Shown: positions 22,367-32,720 of the stretch, one piece after another
Numbering within the stretch: position 1 is the first letter of the stretch
How the letters are laid out: each line of letters starts with the position of its first letter
Assembly (NCBI GenBank): GCA_014529385.2
Contig: CM043969.1
Span: 18,584,446 to 18,648,445, forward strand
Source: Adiantum capillus-veneris
Lineage: Eukaryota; Streptophyta; Polypodiopsida; Polypodiales; Pteridaceae
Direction: 5' to 3'
Length of the DNA stretch: 64,000 bases
Translations under genes and position numbers: made by a program
The notes under the pieces: model-generated
Databases searched by the model: none
Told to the model about the DNA's origin: nothing
What the model saw: only the letters and a program-made list of their open reading frames with translations

Positions 22367-22750
22367 CTAGGTGGCCGGAGACTCGCTTCTTTCTCGTTCC
22401 TTCGGTGGAGGCTCTTGAGTTCTCCTTTGGGAAGGAGATGCATCATCAAGAAGTAAATTCTTGAGCCCTTCATATGGATTCTCTTCTTCTTCCCGAATCG
22501 GAGAGAGACCTCTTTTGGTAGTCTCACAAGGAGGCTTCCTAGGTGTTCTCTCGTCATGGTGATGAGCTTGGAGAATCCCGTGAGCACGGAGCTGCCGTTG
22601 CACTTCACTTTGGAGAGATGGATTGCCCATGGCTTGTTGAAGCCTAGAAAGAAGATAGTTAACAAGCATTGAAGCATCATTAGTAGCTTGCTCATGAGCA
22701 AAATCAAAGTTATCAACATTAATTTCACTCTCTTTACTATTGTCAGCCAT
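22367..22750 (-). CDS. 127-codon ORF upstream of and in frame with gag-pol of element C
   Basis: ATG start; residues 1-60 are acidic to mixed (ATNDASMLVNYLLSRLQQAM), residues 60-127 charged and Pro-rich. It ends at a single TAG; after GCA GAG the gag-pol ATG follows in the same frame, so one codon separates two frames of 127 and 1519 residues. It may be the true N-terminus of gag, with a nonsense mutation or stop readthrough, or a separate leader protein. I do not recognise a family. Confidence 0.6.
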   Translation of the reverse strand: MADNSKESEINVDNFDFAHEQATNDASMLVNYLLSRLQQAMGNPSLQSEVQRQLRAHGILQAHHHDERTPRKPPCETTKRGLSPIREEEENPYEGLKNLLLDDASPSQRRTQEPPPKERERSESPAT

Positions 22751-23134
22751 TCTAACAACTTTTAGGTGTAAACTTTTTAGGTATACTTTGGCACTTCAAG
22801 CCCTAGTTGCTACTCCTCTTTACCCCTTTAGAAAAAGCACTCAAGCTACTGTTAATTGCAAGGAATAGAAGAGAGGGTCTTTCGACACCAGGACAGCACC
22901 GGCTCCTGTCAAGCTTCTAATAGCTCAATAGTGGTTAAGCCTTAGGCAAGCCCCGTAGGACTCCACTATTAAGACCATAGCTCTCGACGGTGATGCCCCG
23001 TTAACTACACAAAGGCAGGCGCACTGCAAGGCTGAAAAATCCCTATTCTACTTACTCACAGGCAATTAATAATACCAACCATTTGTATCTAGCTTGAGGA
23101 CCTCCCTTCTTGAGCAAGAAAAGAGAAACCTTGA
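22751..23134. other. 5' leader of element C
   Basis: About 385 bases between the primer site and the first ATG of the element, minus strand. No further feature seen. Confidence 0.6.
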
Positions 23135-23146
23135 GCTCTGATACCA
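23135..23146 (-). other. Primer-binding site of element C (initiator-Met tRNA)
   Basis: On the minus strand TGGTATCAGAGC, complementary to the 3' end of plant initiator-Met tRNA, one base from the 5' LTR boundary at 23148. It fixes the element orientation as minus. Confidence 0.92.
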
Positions 23147-23147
23147 A

Positions 23148-24341
23148 TGTAACATTTAATGGCCTAATAACTTATGTGTAGCGGAAATTAGCATGAACAT
23201 AGTGGGCATTTCATTAGAATAGATTCCTAATGAGAATTACAAGAGTGCTTGGGTGGAGAGAGCAACAAAAATCATAACACCTAGTTAGATAGCATCGACA
23301 ATACTTTCAAAAGAGAGAGAAATTAAGCTATTGACAACAGCTGAGGACCGGATTTGCATGGAGCCGGTCCCCCCTCCAAAAGGCTTTGTATTATGGTTTC
23401 TCCCATCAAGAGAGACATTGTACAATACAATTCTTTGTGTTCCTTCAAGACTAGCTAGTGCAATGAAGATGGAAGCTTCATACACCAAGCAAAACACTTA
23501 ATCAAACACAACTTGAATTATCCCCGTTCTCAGACCCAAGACCTCACACACCTTCGAAGATGGTGAGAGCTAGCAGGGTATGAGAGTAGATTGAGAGGAA
23601 GAAGGAGTATCTTACGAGAAAGATGTACATCTCCTCACATAATCACTCATATTAGCATAGCTTAGCTTAGTAATTAGCTTGGTAGAGGAGATGAGCATGC
23701 ATTGAAGCTTGGCTCTTGGTTGGATTTGCATCCACATGCCAAGAGAGTGTTGATGTAGGCTTCTATCTCACAAGCTTGGAGTAGGTGATGAGCTCTCCAT
23801 TAAAGCTTGGGAGGAGATAGAGTATTCTTCCTTCACACATGGTCAAGTGTGAGTGTGTGTGTGTCAATGCCAAGCAAAAATCAGCCCCCTCTCTCTCTTG
23901 GGCGAGCCCTAGCTGCTAATTTGGTATGGCTTTTGCCTCATTGGACCTCCCCAAATCAAGCCAATAGGTATTAAGCAGCATAAGTGATAGCCTTGTGACA
24001 TGTGTCCCCCTTTCCCCTTTTGTGAGAGCTTTAGGTAATTAAATAATTAAACTAAACTCTCATTGGACCCCTTTGTCTCCTGGCCAATAGAAATCAGGCA
24101 AGCCATGGGGCTTCTGAATGCTCATTGGACCCTTTGGGAGACTGCCCAATAGTCTTCTAGGAGACCTAATTCTCATTGGTTTCTTTTATTAAATGTTTTT
24201 AAATTAATTAAACTACATTTACTCTAGCTTAATTCTCATTGGTCCACTTCAAGGGTCTTCCAATAGGAATTGGGCACACCTTGTGGGCATCTGGCCTAGG
24301 GAGCTGACATGTGTCCCTCATTCCCTTTGTGTAAAGGGAGC

Positions 24342-24385
<44 letters not shown>

Positions 24386-24763
24386 CTTTCTCTCTCATCC
24401 CCTACCTTTGGGGCTCGCCCCCTCCCATGTAGGGATGTGCAAAGACTTTTAGGGCACACACAAAGCATCCAATTTTCCCTAGGGTTGACCTTTGGACACA
24501 ACCTTTGAATTTTGGAACCTTAGCATTTTGGAAGTCTTAATGGGCTGAACCTTAGGGTCTTTTTAGCCCATTGTTGCACATGGATCTTTTGCAGATGGCC
24601 CCCCCTTTGGATCCCTATTTTCCCTCCTTTGGATCCCTACTGTGGCCGGTCTGCTGGCTTAACCAATATTCTAACTTTTTCTCCCTTGGCACTTCCCCAC
24701 ATTAAATGATCAATTTAATATGAGAAAATCATTTAGGAGAATTAGATATTGATTATTATAACA
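23148..24763 (-). repeat. 5' LTR of element C
   Basis: 1616 bases, the right copy, nearly identical to 15817-17444. It ends ...TTATTATAACA and is followed by the TSD GAAAA. The CCAAT array lies at 23939-24268 and the (GT)n run at 24344-24384. Confidence 0.95.
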
Positions 24764-24768
24764 GAAAA

Positions 24769-24882
24769 CATGAAAAATGTGTAACTCCAATCTTTACTGA
24801 TTCTTTCTATTGATCTTTGATGTGTATTCGTACGTGTTTAGACTTTAGCAGCTTCTGTTAACTAATGTTGACTCAGTTAATA
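24769..24882 (-). repeat. 3' LTR of element B, second part
   Basis: Continues the left LTR of element B after element C and its duplicated target. It matches the end of the right LTR (TTAGCAGCTTCTGTTAAC, then GACTCAGTTAA) and ends TA where the other copy has CA. Confidence 0.85.
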
Positions 24883-24894
24883 TTCCCCCCCTTT
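24883..24894 (-). other. Polypurine tract of element B
   Basis: On the minus strand AAAGGGGGGGAA directly precedes the 3' LTR, consistent with a minus-strand element. Confidence 0.75.
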
Positions 24895-26217
24895 CAATTT
24901 TAGTGCCTGTCCTCAGGCACTATTGAAAAGTATCCATGGAGGCAAGGGAAGGTTTTTGATTGGTTGTTGATGGGCTGATTGTCTGCATTTATCGTTGAAT
25001 TTATTGATAAGGTTCAATTTTTTGCAGCATCTTCATTGGTCCAAATATGTCTGATGTGAGAGATGATGTTGCATTTGTTCGTTGTAATAGCATAATGATG
25101 AGGCTACTGTTTATTTATGAAAAATATGTACAAGGGAAGTAGAATGATGAGGTCCTAAATTAGCGTCTAATACTTGGATGACCAAAGGAAAAAAACCCAG
25201 TGGGAAAAAAAGTGCCTTTGGGATACGTGCATTATTGGAGTACTTATTAGCATTGGAAATATTAATAAAGTACTCAAGGGATTATTTGCTGATAGATATG
25301 GAATTAAAAGGACATCAAATATGAAAAGGTAGCATGATGGAACATTGGTTTGCCTATTGTAGTCCACTCAAGGTGCATGGGTGGAAGCAAAAAGAGTGTC
25401 TAATGCATATGTCCAATGATGGGACATCCTATTTATGCATACACAGAAATGCATGGGAAACAATATGCTGTGCAAGAAAGATTTTGAGGGGTGCTTCAGA
25501 AAGATGGTGTAGCATTAAAAGCATATGACATGGCTTTGCAAGCTCGCACCCCTTTAAGAATGATTTTTGTTGATGAGGATATGTGCTCTCATCTTATCGT
25601 GCACTGTGCGTGAGTGTTGGACTCTACGACACTCCACCAATTGTAAGTTAATAGACTTCAACTCTTATGCTCATCTCATCCAGCATGAATGGCATGACTT
25701 AGATATGCTCAACTCGTCTAGCTTGAGCGTAAGTCTAATAACTATGACTCTTAGCACAGAGTGTAATATGACTTGAAGCTTTGGAACTAATGCTTTGCTC
25801 ATTTTATGGCTCAACAGTCCGACTTTGACTATGCCAAAGAGTGTTTTTTGCACCATGGTGACTTGACTTTTCACATTCTTGTGCTTACTACAAACATTTC
25901 TTCAAGTAAAAGTAAGTTTGAATCCTCAAAAGGAGGATTACTGAAGGACTAAGTTGGCATTGAAGGTTTCTTTTTCCATGTTTCATCTTCTTTGAATCTG
26001 CATTCACATTGGTTGGGTTGTCTTTATTTGACTGTGAAGACTCCATTATCTATTTGATTTGCAATGTAGGCCTGTTGATGGGAGTCTTTGATGTTGTTGT
26101 AGGCCTCTGTTGATCGTTGACATTTGACTTTTGACTAGGAGCATTGGAAGACAATGACCTTTGTATCTCCTTTGTTGACTTTGTTGAGCTGTAGGTCTTG
26201 TTGAGCTCTTGAGATCT
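24895..26217. other. 3' internal region of element B, apparently non-coding
   Basis: No coherent reading frame on either strand, and no RT, RNase H or integrase motif. TTGAC-type words are frequent from about 25780 into the coding part. Confidence 0.5.
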
Positions 26218-26918
26218 TCAAGCAAGTCTGGTGTAGTTGCAGATGGCTTGTGGTTGACTGGTAGCCAAATCTTTGTATACCCTGTGTAAAATCCTTGTCG
26301 AAGAGGAAGATTCTTTGAAATTCATCTCTGCATTGTATCCTCTTTGAGTTCTGGTTGACTTTAGCATCTTTAGATGTTGTTCTGTTGCATACCTACTGCT
26401 TAGGTATCTTAGGATATTGTCGAGGTTGATACCTTGTGGGCCTTCTTTCATGGGAGGGTCCTGACTTCACTTCATATGCTCTAACCTACGGTTTTGGTAC
26501 CCATATTTGTATGTTACCTCCATAGTACTCCTGTGCTTTTAAGCTCCATTGTGATGCTATCCATTCCATGTGTTTGTCTTTATGTGTTGATTTCCTGTCT
26601 TTAATCCAAACCGGATCATTGACTTTGACTAAACTGCTTGGAACAAACACTTGCTTGACTTTCCTTTGCTTTCTTGAGTACTTTGGCTGAAATATCTTTG
26701 CTTTTCTGGGTGTCTCCTTGGAGGTTTCTGTTGGGTCAGCACTTGAAGTTTTGAAAGCCTGACTTGCTTGAAGAAGCTGATCCATGAGGGTTCTTTGATG
26801 TAGAGGCATACGATGTCACACCTTCTTTGATAATTGGTGGAGGGTCCACTTTAACTTTACCTTTGTCTGCAAGAGTTGTCTTCAATCCTTGTGACTTCTG
26901 CAACTCTGAATCTAGCAT
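26218..26918 (-). pseudogene. C-terminal WVPK segment of the element B protein
   Basis: Open minus-strand pieces (26918-26736, 26809-26486, 26451-26218) in different frames. The middle one is Lys/Ser-rich and ends in a segment at 26571-26494 reading ME-WIAS, then LKAQEYYGGNIQIWVPK. This matches the post-integrase ORF of element A (LEAQGYYEGNDQIWVPK) in sequence and spacing. Frameshifts at about 26800 and 26480 show decay. Function unknown. Confidence 0.55.
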
Positions 26919-26939
26919 TAATGGTACTTATAAATGTTG

Positions 26940-27809
26940 CTAGCTACCTCTTGGAGAAGAGAGTATTAGCATTGTATCTTCTTTGTAGGCCTTGTTTTGG
27001 TCTAACCATTGATGCCCAAGGATGACATCTGCAAGCATTTCCTTTGAAGGATTCACCTGAAATTTTACCTGTTCTTCATGATTTTGGATGCTAAGGGTAG
27101 CAACCATCTCTTCTTGACTTGTAGCCTTACCCATGATTTCTCTGTTACTTGGCTTGTCCTGAGTAATCTCTAGAATACTATGGATGTTGTTTGCAACCAT
27201 ATTGCACTTTTCTTCTTTATCCAGTAGAGCATTACATCTGACACTTTCTCCTTTTGTACAGCTGAGAACTACAACTATTCTCATTGCTGGCTCTACGGAA
27301 GATCTTTGTTCTGCTTTTGCCATGGTCTCATCTTGATCTAACTGTGTCTCTATGGAGGGTAGCTTGAGACTTTGTTTTCCAATCTGACTTGCATCACTTG
27401 ATTTGACTGGCAATGAGTGATTGATCTTTGGACTTCCTGTTGCTTCTTGGTTGTCTGCAACCTCGTTCTTCTTTACTTCTAGCTTTGATGGCATTCTCTG
27501 CTCAATAGCTTCCGTGGTTGCTTTTTGTTCTGTTTGATCTGCACTTGCTATTGCATGATTTGCTTTAAGCTCTTCTAAAATTCCGTTCGATGGAGATGAA
27601 TCATCTTCCATAAGATCTGTTTTGATATTAGTCTCCATTCTAATTGTGCTTGAGGACTTTGTGCTGTCATCCGCGAGTGACCAATCTTGGTCTTCATTCT
27701 TGGTTGTCTTTGAAGACTCCGTCATGTTTGAAATCTGTATCTCTGATATCTTCTGGGCCATTGGCATTCCCATTATGATGTCGTCTGGCATATCTTTTGT
27801 TGCGATCAC
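26940..27809 (-). pseudogene. Element B protein: linker and second retropepsin-like domain
   Basis: A 289-codon open stretch continuing from the first retropepsin-like domain. The first 25 residues finish that domain (DDIIMGMPMAQK). A long Ser/Thr/Glu/Lys-rich linker follows (27720-27310). The second domain has CNALLDKEEKCNMVANN (about 27242-27192) and ADVILGHQWLDQNKA (about 27030-26980). The active-site triplet reads D-K-E rather than D-T/S-G, so catalysis is unlikely. It resembles the post-integrase domain of element A (NALLDTSAKYNLLS). Confidence 0.5.
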
Positions 27810-27975
27810 ATAGAATTGAGCTATGATGATCTATGAACCTACTTCAATGGCGGTGGAGATGATTCCCCAACATTTTGCTCGTTTGTCTCCAGATATGCTC
27901 ACAAATTTAGGAGCACCTTCCAGCTGTGGTTGGCCACATCTTTTCCAAGTGAGAAAAGACATGAGGTTCTTGTCT
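27750..27975 (-). pseudogene. First retropepsin-like domain of element B
   Basis: The minus-strand translation gives VKLDFQLDKNLMSFLTWKRC, then PKFVSISGDKRAKCWGIIST, and after an in-frame TAG near 27810 IIIAQFYVIATKDMPDDIIM and GMPMAQK. Strand order and the closing (D)(D)IIMGMP motif match retropepsins. The active-site loop is altered (L-D-K-N-L-M-S). It lies in a different frame from the upstream ORF (27992-29023), so one frameshift occurred. Confidence 0.5.
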
Positions 27976-27991
27976 AACTGAAAATCCAGCT

Positions 27992-29023
27992 TTACTTCTC
28001 TTGACTCTTTTCTTCGTTTTCACCGGTGATGTTGCACTTGATCTTCTCAGGATTTCTTTCTGAATTGATCGCTTTTAATGTGGCAGTGTCCTTTGGTTCA
28101 ACTTTATCTGCACTTTCTTTTCTTTGATCACCTGCTTCAATTGATGTTGACTCGTATGACTGTGATACTGCACTTTTTTGCAATTGTTGAGCATTGTCCT
28201 CCTGCATCTGAGTAACCTTTGATCTTAGAAGATCCATTGTAATTTTTGGCAGAATGTGTCTCTTTGGAGGAGATTTTGGTGGTGACCTTTGTGTAGCTTT
28301 TTGAACTTTAGGTTCTTTTGACTTTGAATTTTTTGTCATCTGTTCTGGCAGCTTGAGGCTTTGCATCATCTTCAGATAGTCTTTGACTTTAGTCGGGCCA
28401 TCCATAGGGGTTTGTATAAGGTCATGACCTTGCTGATATTCGTTACCATGTGCATCTTGATATGCATATGTGACCTTGATCACATGTAGCTGTTTGAACA
28501 CTATTGGATTTGTTGGCTTTTGGCTTTGACTTGTAAAGATCAACTGAAACTTTTGTCCCTGATGATCTTCATAGAAGAATTTATCTGTAGACTCTGATGG
28601 AATCTGGGTCAATTGGAAACTTCCAACAACCATATGGTCTTTCAATGGTTTCTGATTTGAAGGGGTCTTTTGGCTAGAAGCCCTAGGGCTTCTACTTGGT
28701 GTAGCATTTCCTGGTACATAAGCTGAGCTTGATGGATTTACAGCTCCCTCCTTCCTAGGGTGATCATTATACTCTGCTTCATTGTAAGAGTTCAAAACTG
28801 TTTGGCTATGGTTTAGTCTCACCTTTTGGGACTGTGAAGGTACACTTTGGATAGCATTGTTGATGTTTGCCATCTGTAAACCTTCTGCATAGTTTCCTAT
28901 GTATCTCCTTGAAACATGACAAATTATTCCCCAAGTCAAGCTGTAGACAACATTATCTTTGCCCTGATATTGTCTATCCCATGGGTCTCCTATGATATGA
29001 TCTTCTTTGGTTTCAGGTCCCAA
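27992..29023 (-). pseudogene. Element B protein: unrecognised region with second copy of a repeated domain
   Basis: A 343-codon open stretch. It begins with IIGDPWDRQYQGKDNVVYSL (28998-28938), the second copy of a motif also found near 29900. A Ser/Pro-rich linker follows, then a compact segment (VVGSFQLTQIPSES, FFYEDHQGQKFQLIF, VIKVTYAYQDAHGNEY) and a Lys/Pro-rich tail. No known gag, env or enzyme motif recognised. It sits where gag would be expected, between the leader and the protease-like domains, so a structural role is a guess. Confidence 0.45.
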
Positions 29024-29098
29024 GGCATCATAGATGCTAGACTCTCATCTATATCTACGACTGTTTTGGTTAAAGTATATGCTTGTTTGGTCACAACA

Positions 29099-29560
29099 TC
29101 AAAGTTTGATTTTCGATGGAGGAGAGTTTGGCTCTGAACAGATTTCTGAATTCACTCGATTAATATCCTTCAATTCTAGAGAGAATGGGCCATAATAGAT
29201 TCTTTCATCTGAAATGAACCATCCCTTTTGATCTATCATTGGACACACTTCTATGAGCTGGTATGTGGGTCGTTCAAACACTGGTTGATCCTTTTTGTAC
29301 AGTTTTCCTTTTTTATCTACATAGTGTGCATATGAATTATGTGTACCATACATCATTCTGTTGGATGTGTCCCTTAGACTCATGAATGATTGCACACTTG
29401 TGGCAGTGGATGCAAAATCATTTGCAAACCTAACCATCCTTTCAACCTTTGGCGATATCTCGACACCTTTACTAAATTCATGCAAGAATTTGTTGTTCAA
29501 AGAATCAATTTTAAGCTTTTCAGGTGTCAGTGTATCCTTATGTTGATTTTGAACTTGCAA
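29099..29560 (-). pseudogene. Element B protein: unrecognised middle segment
   Basis: A 153-codon open stretch (LTPEKLKIDSLNNKFLHEF, VERMVRFANDFASTATSVQ, VCPMIDQKGWFISDERIYYG). Helical N-terminal half, then Tyr/Pro-rich strands. No family recognised. It is in frame with the 27992-29023 segment except for stops between them, so both probably belonged to one protein. Confidence 0.4.
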
Positions 29561-29859
29561 TGTTTTTTTTTTGTGCTTCTAATGGTAATGTAGAATCATC
29601 TGATTGCATTAAAAGTGATGAGTTAGTTGCACTTACATCGAGATTTGCATTTCCAGTTTTCTCTGTAACCTTGCTTGGCGGTTGATGTATCCCTGTTGTC
29701 AAGATTTCTTGGAAAATCTTCAAAAAAATGTCCACCTTTTCGTCTACAATCTGAGCAATACGCCATGACTGGTGGTATTTCAATTGGTTCTATCATGTCA
29801 AGCTCTTGCAGAGAAGTTTCTGCTTCTGTGCTTGCCATCTTCTTTTGAAACACTTAGCA

Positions 29860-30220
29860 TCAAGCTATAGATTGCTTTGTCTTGACCTTTATACTGTCTT
29901 TGGCTCGGTTCTCCAATTAGATTGGCTTCTATTGGTTGATCTGTTGGATCTTCCATTAGTGGCTCTCAACTATAGATCTGACAACTGTAATCCATGTACA
30001 ATGACCCTGATTGCATATGCACCAAATGGATGCTTTGTGGACTTGTGCAGATTTTTGGATAACCACTTGGGTCAATTTTTTGCACTTCTATCTGCACTTC
30101 ATCTTTAAGCTTGCAATACCTGGCTCCGGTGAAGTCTGTGACCATCTGGGAGTTCTCTGAATCTAGCTTGACTCTGATCAATATTATCTTGGCTCCCGTG
30201 TTGCTTTTGCTGCTCATCAA
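29860..30220 (-). pseudogene. Element B protein: N-terminal segment with first copy of the repeated domain
   Basis: An ATG frame 30220-29966 (KIILIRVKLDSENSQM, RYCKLKDEVQIEVQKIDPSG) ends at a TGA. The same frame continues beyond it into LIGEPSQRQYKGQDKAIYSL (about 29925-29872), which repeats the motif at 28998-28938. I see no gag or zinc-knuckle motif. Because the leader upstream has no coding frame, 30220 is probably near the true start of this protein. Confidence 0.4.
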
Positions 30221-30569
30221 GTATCTATGGCCTTATGAATTTCTGTACAAAAATTTATCCCCATTGTAGCCATATAGTTGTAAAATCTACTCTGTTGCAG
30301 TTGTGCATGTGTTGCCAATGCTACTGGCTTGCTCCGCTGTACTTGAACTCTCGGCTCGATTTGAGTCCATGTTGGCTTAATTCACAAAAACTGTCAATTG
30401 ACAGATTTTGGTATTGATTAGCAAAATCTACTGCTCATACTAGCCTAATTTGCAATCACATGTGAGTTGTGCTCCTGTTCGTCCGATAGGAAGCTAATAT
30501 GCAATGTAATTGCTTGCACTAGCTAATTTATAGCATGAAGAATTTTTGAAATTTGACTGTCGCTTCACT

Positions 30570-31375
30570 GCTTCGAATTGATCTTTTTAGATGTTCTTTT
30601 GCTGATTTGGTTTGCTTTAGCACAATTCGCTCGGTTTGCTGCTCTTCTGGCTTTTTCAAGGTTTGTTCGGTGTGCCGTACACTTTCCGGCTTTGCTTTTG
30701 CAATTTCTACTTTTTAAAACTATTTCTGGCTTTTTCAAGCTCTTTGGGCGACTTCCTTTTTATTTTTATTATTTTTTAAAGAAATTTTGTATTTTCTAAA
30801 ATTTTTGGTATTTTTATGATTTTTTACGCTTTTTTTGGGAAAGTTTTGATTTTTACAAAATTTTTGTGATTCTTTTTTTGAATTTTTATAAATTATATGG
30901 TAAAATGGATTTTTTTCTAATCACTTTTTGATTTTTTTATGAATTTTTTGAGCTCTTATGAATTTTTACAGTTTTTTGTGATTTATCTGTGGGTTTTTTG
31001 GGTTCTTTATGATTTTTTTGAATTATTGGGATTTTTTCTGATCCATTTTTGAATTTCTATGAGTTTTTTACTCTTTTTGTGATTTATTTTGTTTTTTTGG
31101 AACAATTTTTGAATTTTCTATGATTTTCCGTGACCTTTTCTTTGTGAATATTCTATGATTTTTAGTGAATGATTTAATCCCCTTTTTTGATTTTTAATGA
31201 CTTTTGGTTTTCTTCTTTTTATGATTTTTATTCTTTTTTATTGAATTTTGAATTTTTAAATTGATTTTATGTCTTTTAGATTTTTTTTAAATTTAATTTT
31301 TGGATTTTTAAATTCTTTTTTATGTTTTTGTTTTTGTATTTTTTTGATTTTTTAATCCTTTAAAAAAATAAAAAA
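30570..31375. repeat. T-rich low-complexity tract
   Basis: About 800 bases dominated by irregular units like GATTTTTTATGAATTTTT. Its loose reverse complement appears at 32280-32720. Confidence 0.85.
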
Positions 31376-31669
31376 ATTTAATGTATTTTTCAACTAACCT
31401 AGGCTAACTAAATGTAACTAATCCTATTGACTAAACTAACCTTACCTGGCGCTGGTTGCTGACCCGCTGACTGCAGCATGTTGATTGGTGGCGCTGAATT
31501 CGAGCTATTGGCCTGGTGTGCCGTACGGGGTGACAGCGAGACCAACAGTGCGCAGAGGGTTTGACAACGCTAAATAAGGAGGTGGCAGCATGTAGCAGGA
31601 GGAGTTGGCAGTCACCTTGACAGCGGGCAGAGTGACGTGAGTTGACAGTTGGGGTAGCCTTGGCGTGTA

Positions 31670-31741
31670 GCGAGAGAGACAGAGAGAGAGAGTGTGAGTT
31701 AGTGAGAGAGAGAAAATTAGAGAGAGAGAGAGAGGGGGAAA

Positions 31742-31791
<50 letters not shown>

Positions 31792-31920
31792 TAAGAGGGA
31801 GAAAAGGGAGAGAGAGAGTGTGAGTTAGTGAGAGAGAATTAGAGGGGGATCACGTGTGGGCAGGGTCCAGACAACGAGAGAGAGAGAGAGCGTTAGTGAG
31901 AGAGTGAGAAGAGAGAGGGA
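31670..31920. repeat. GA-rich microsatellite cluster
   Basis: Several (GA)n runs, the longest about 45 bases at 31745-31788, separated by GTGAGTTAGTGAG-type units that themselves recur. Confidence 0.9.
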
Positions 31921-32279
31921 GGGCTAGAAAAATACATTTTTTCTAACCAAAGAAAATAAGGGCAAACTTGAAATTCTACCGGTTTTTAGGTCAAAATTTG
32001 AAGCTTTTGTTGATATTTACACAAAAACTTGTGTAAATTTGCCGGTTTTCTTCAAGGCAAGCTCAAAATCTAACCGGGATTTTATGATTTTAGGTGGTTA
32101 AAGTACACTATACCCCGGGTTTTCTTCTTCTAACATTGGAGAGAGGAAAAGTTAGAGCCAGCAGAAAAGAAGAAGATTTTTTTAACATCGTAGGAAACCG
32201 TCCCAAGAGACCACGAAGGTCTATTTGACGAAGAGTTTTATGCGCCGCAAGGCATGGGCATCGAGTTCAAAACCGGCCT

Positions 32280-32720
32280 TTTTTTAATTATTATTATTCT
32301 TTTTTTATTTTTACAATTTTGAAAATTAGCCGAAACTTCAAAAAATCGTCAAAAAATCCCAAAAATTGCCAGAGAAGTCATAAAAATTCATGGAAAATTC
32401 TACGAATCTTAAAAAATCATCATCATTCACAACCAAGCATTTTCGACACGCAAAAGCACACCGAAAATAGCAGATTTTATTGAAAATGTAACTTACGACA
32501 CAATCGTCAACCCGACCCCCAAAAATAGTAAAACGCTCAAAACTCGACCACGGAGGGCACAAATGCGAACAAAATGATGTCGTAAATATGCACACACAAA
32601 ATAGCTTGTAATGATCCCAAAAAATCAAATTTTTATGGAATTAACCGAAAATCAATGCAAAAATCAGTAAAAAATCACCAAAAATTTATAAAAAATTATC
32701 CAAAAAATACCCAAATTTTT
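32280..32720. repeat. A-rich low-complexity tract
   Basis: Units such as AAAAATCCCAAAAATTGCC, the approximate reverse complement of the T-rich tract about 1 kb to the left. Confidence 0.75.

Larger units (their letters stand above)
15812..24768 (-). mobile_element. Element C: intact young Ty3/gypsy chromovirus with TSD GAAAA
   Basis: Element proper 15817-24763, flanked by GAAAA at 15812-15816 and 24764-24768. The LTRs (15817-17444 and 23148-24763) have TG...CA ends and, by eye, about eleven substitutions over 1.6 kb besides a (GT)n length change, so the insertion is recent. The primer site matches initiator-Met tRNA. A single 1519-codon gag-pol frame with all enzymatic motifs and a C-terminal chromodomain is uninterrupted. 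It sits inside the 3' LTR of element B. This is the only element here that looks potentially active; the expression state is unknown. Confidence 0.95.

Noticed and set aside
25780-26660. Dense TTGAC words as a W-box cluster
   Set aside because: Much of it is antisense to Val/Lys/Ser-rich coding sequence of element B and lies far from its promoter; composition is a sufficient explanation.
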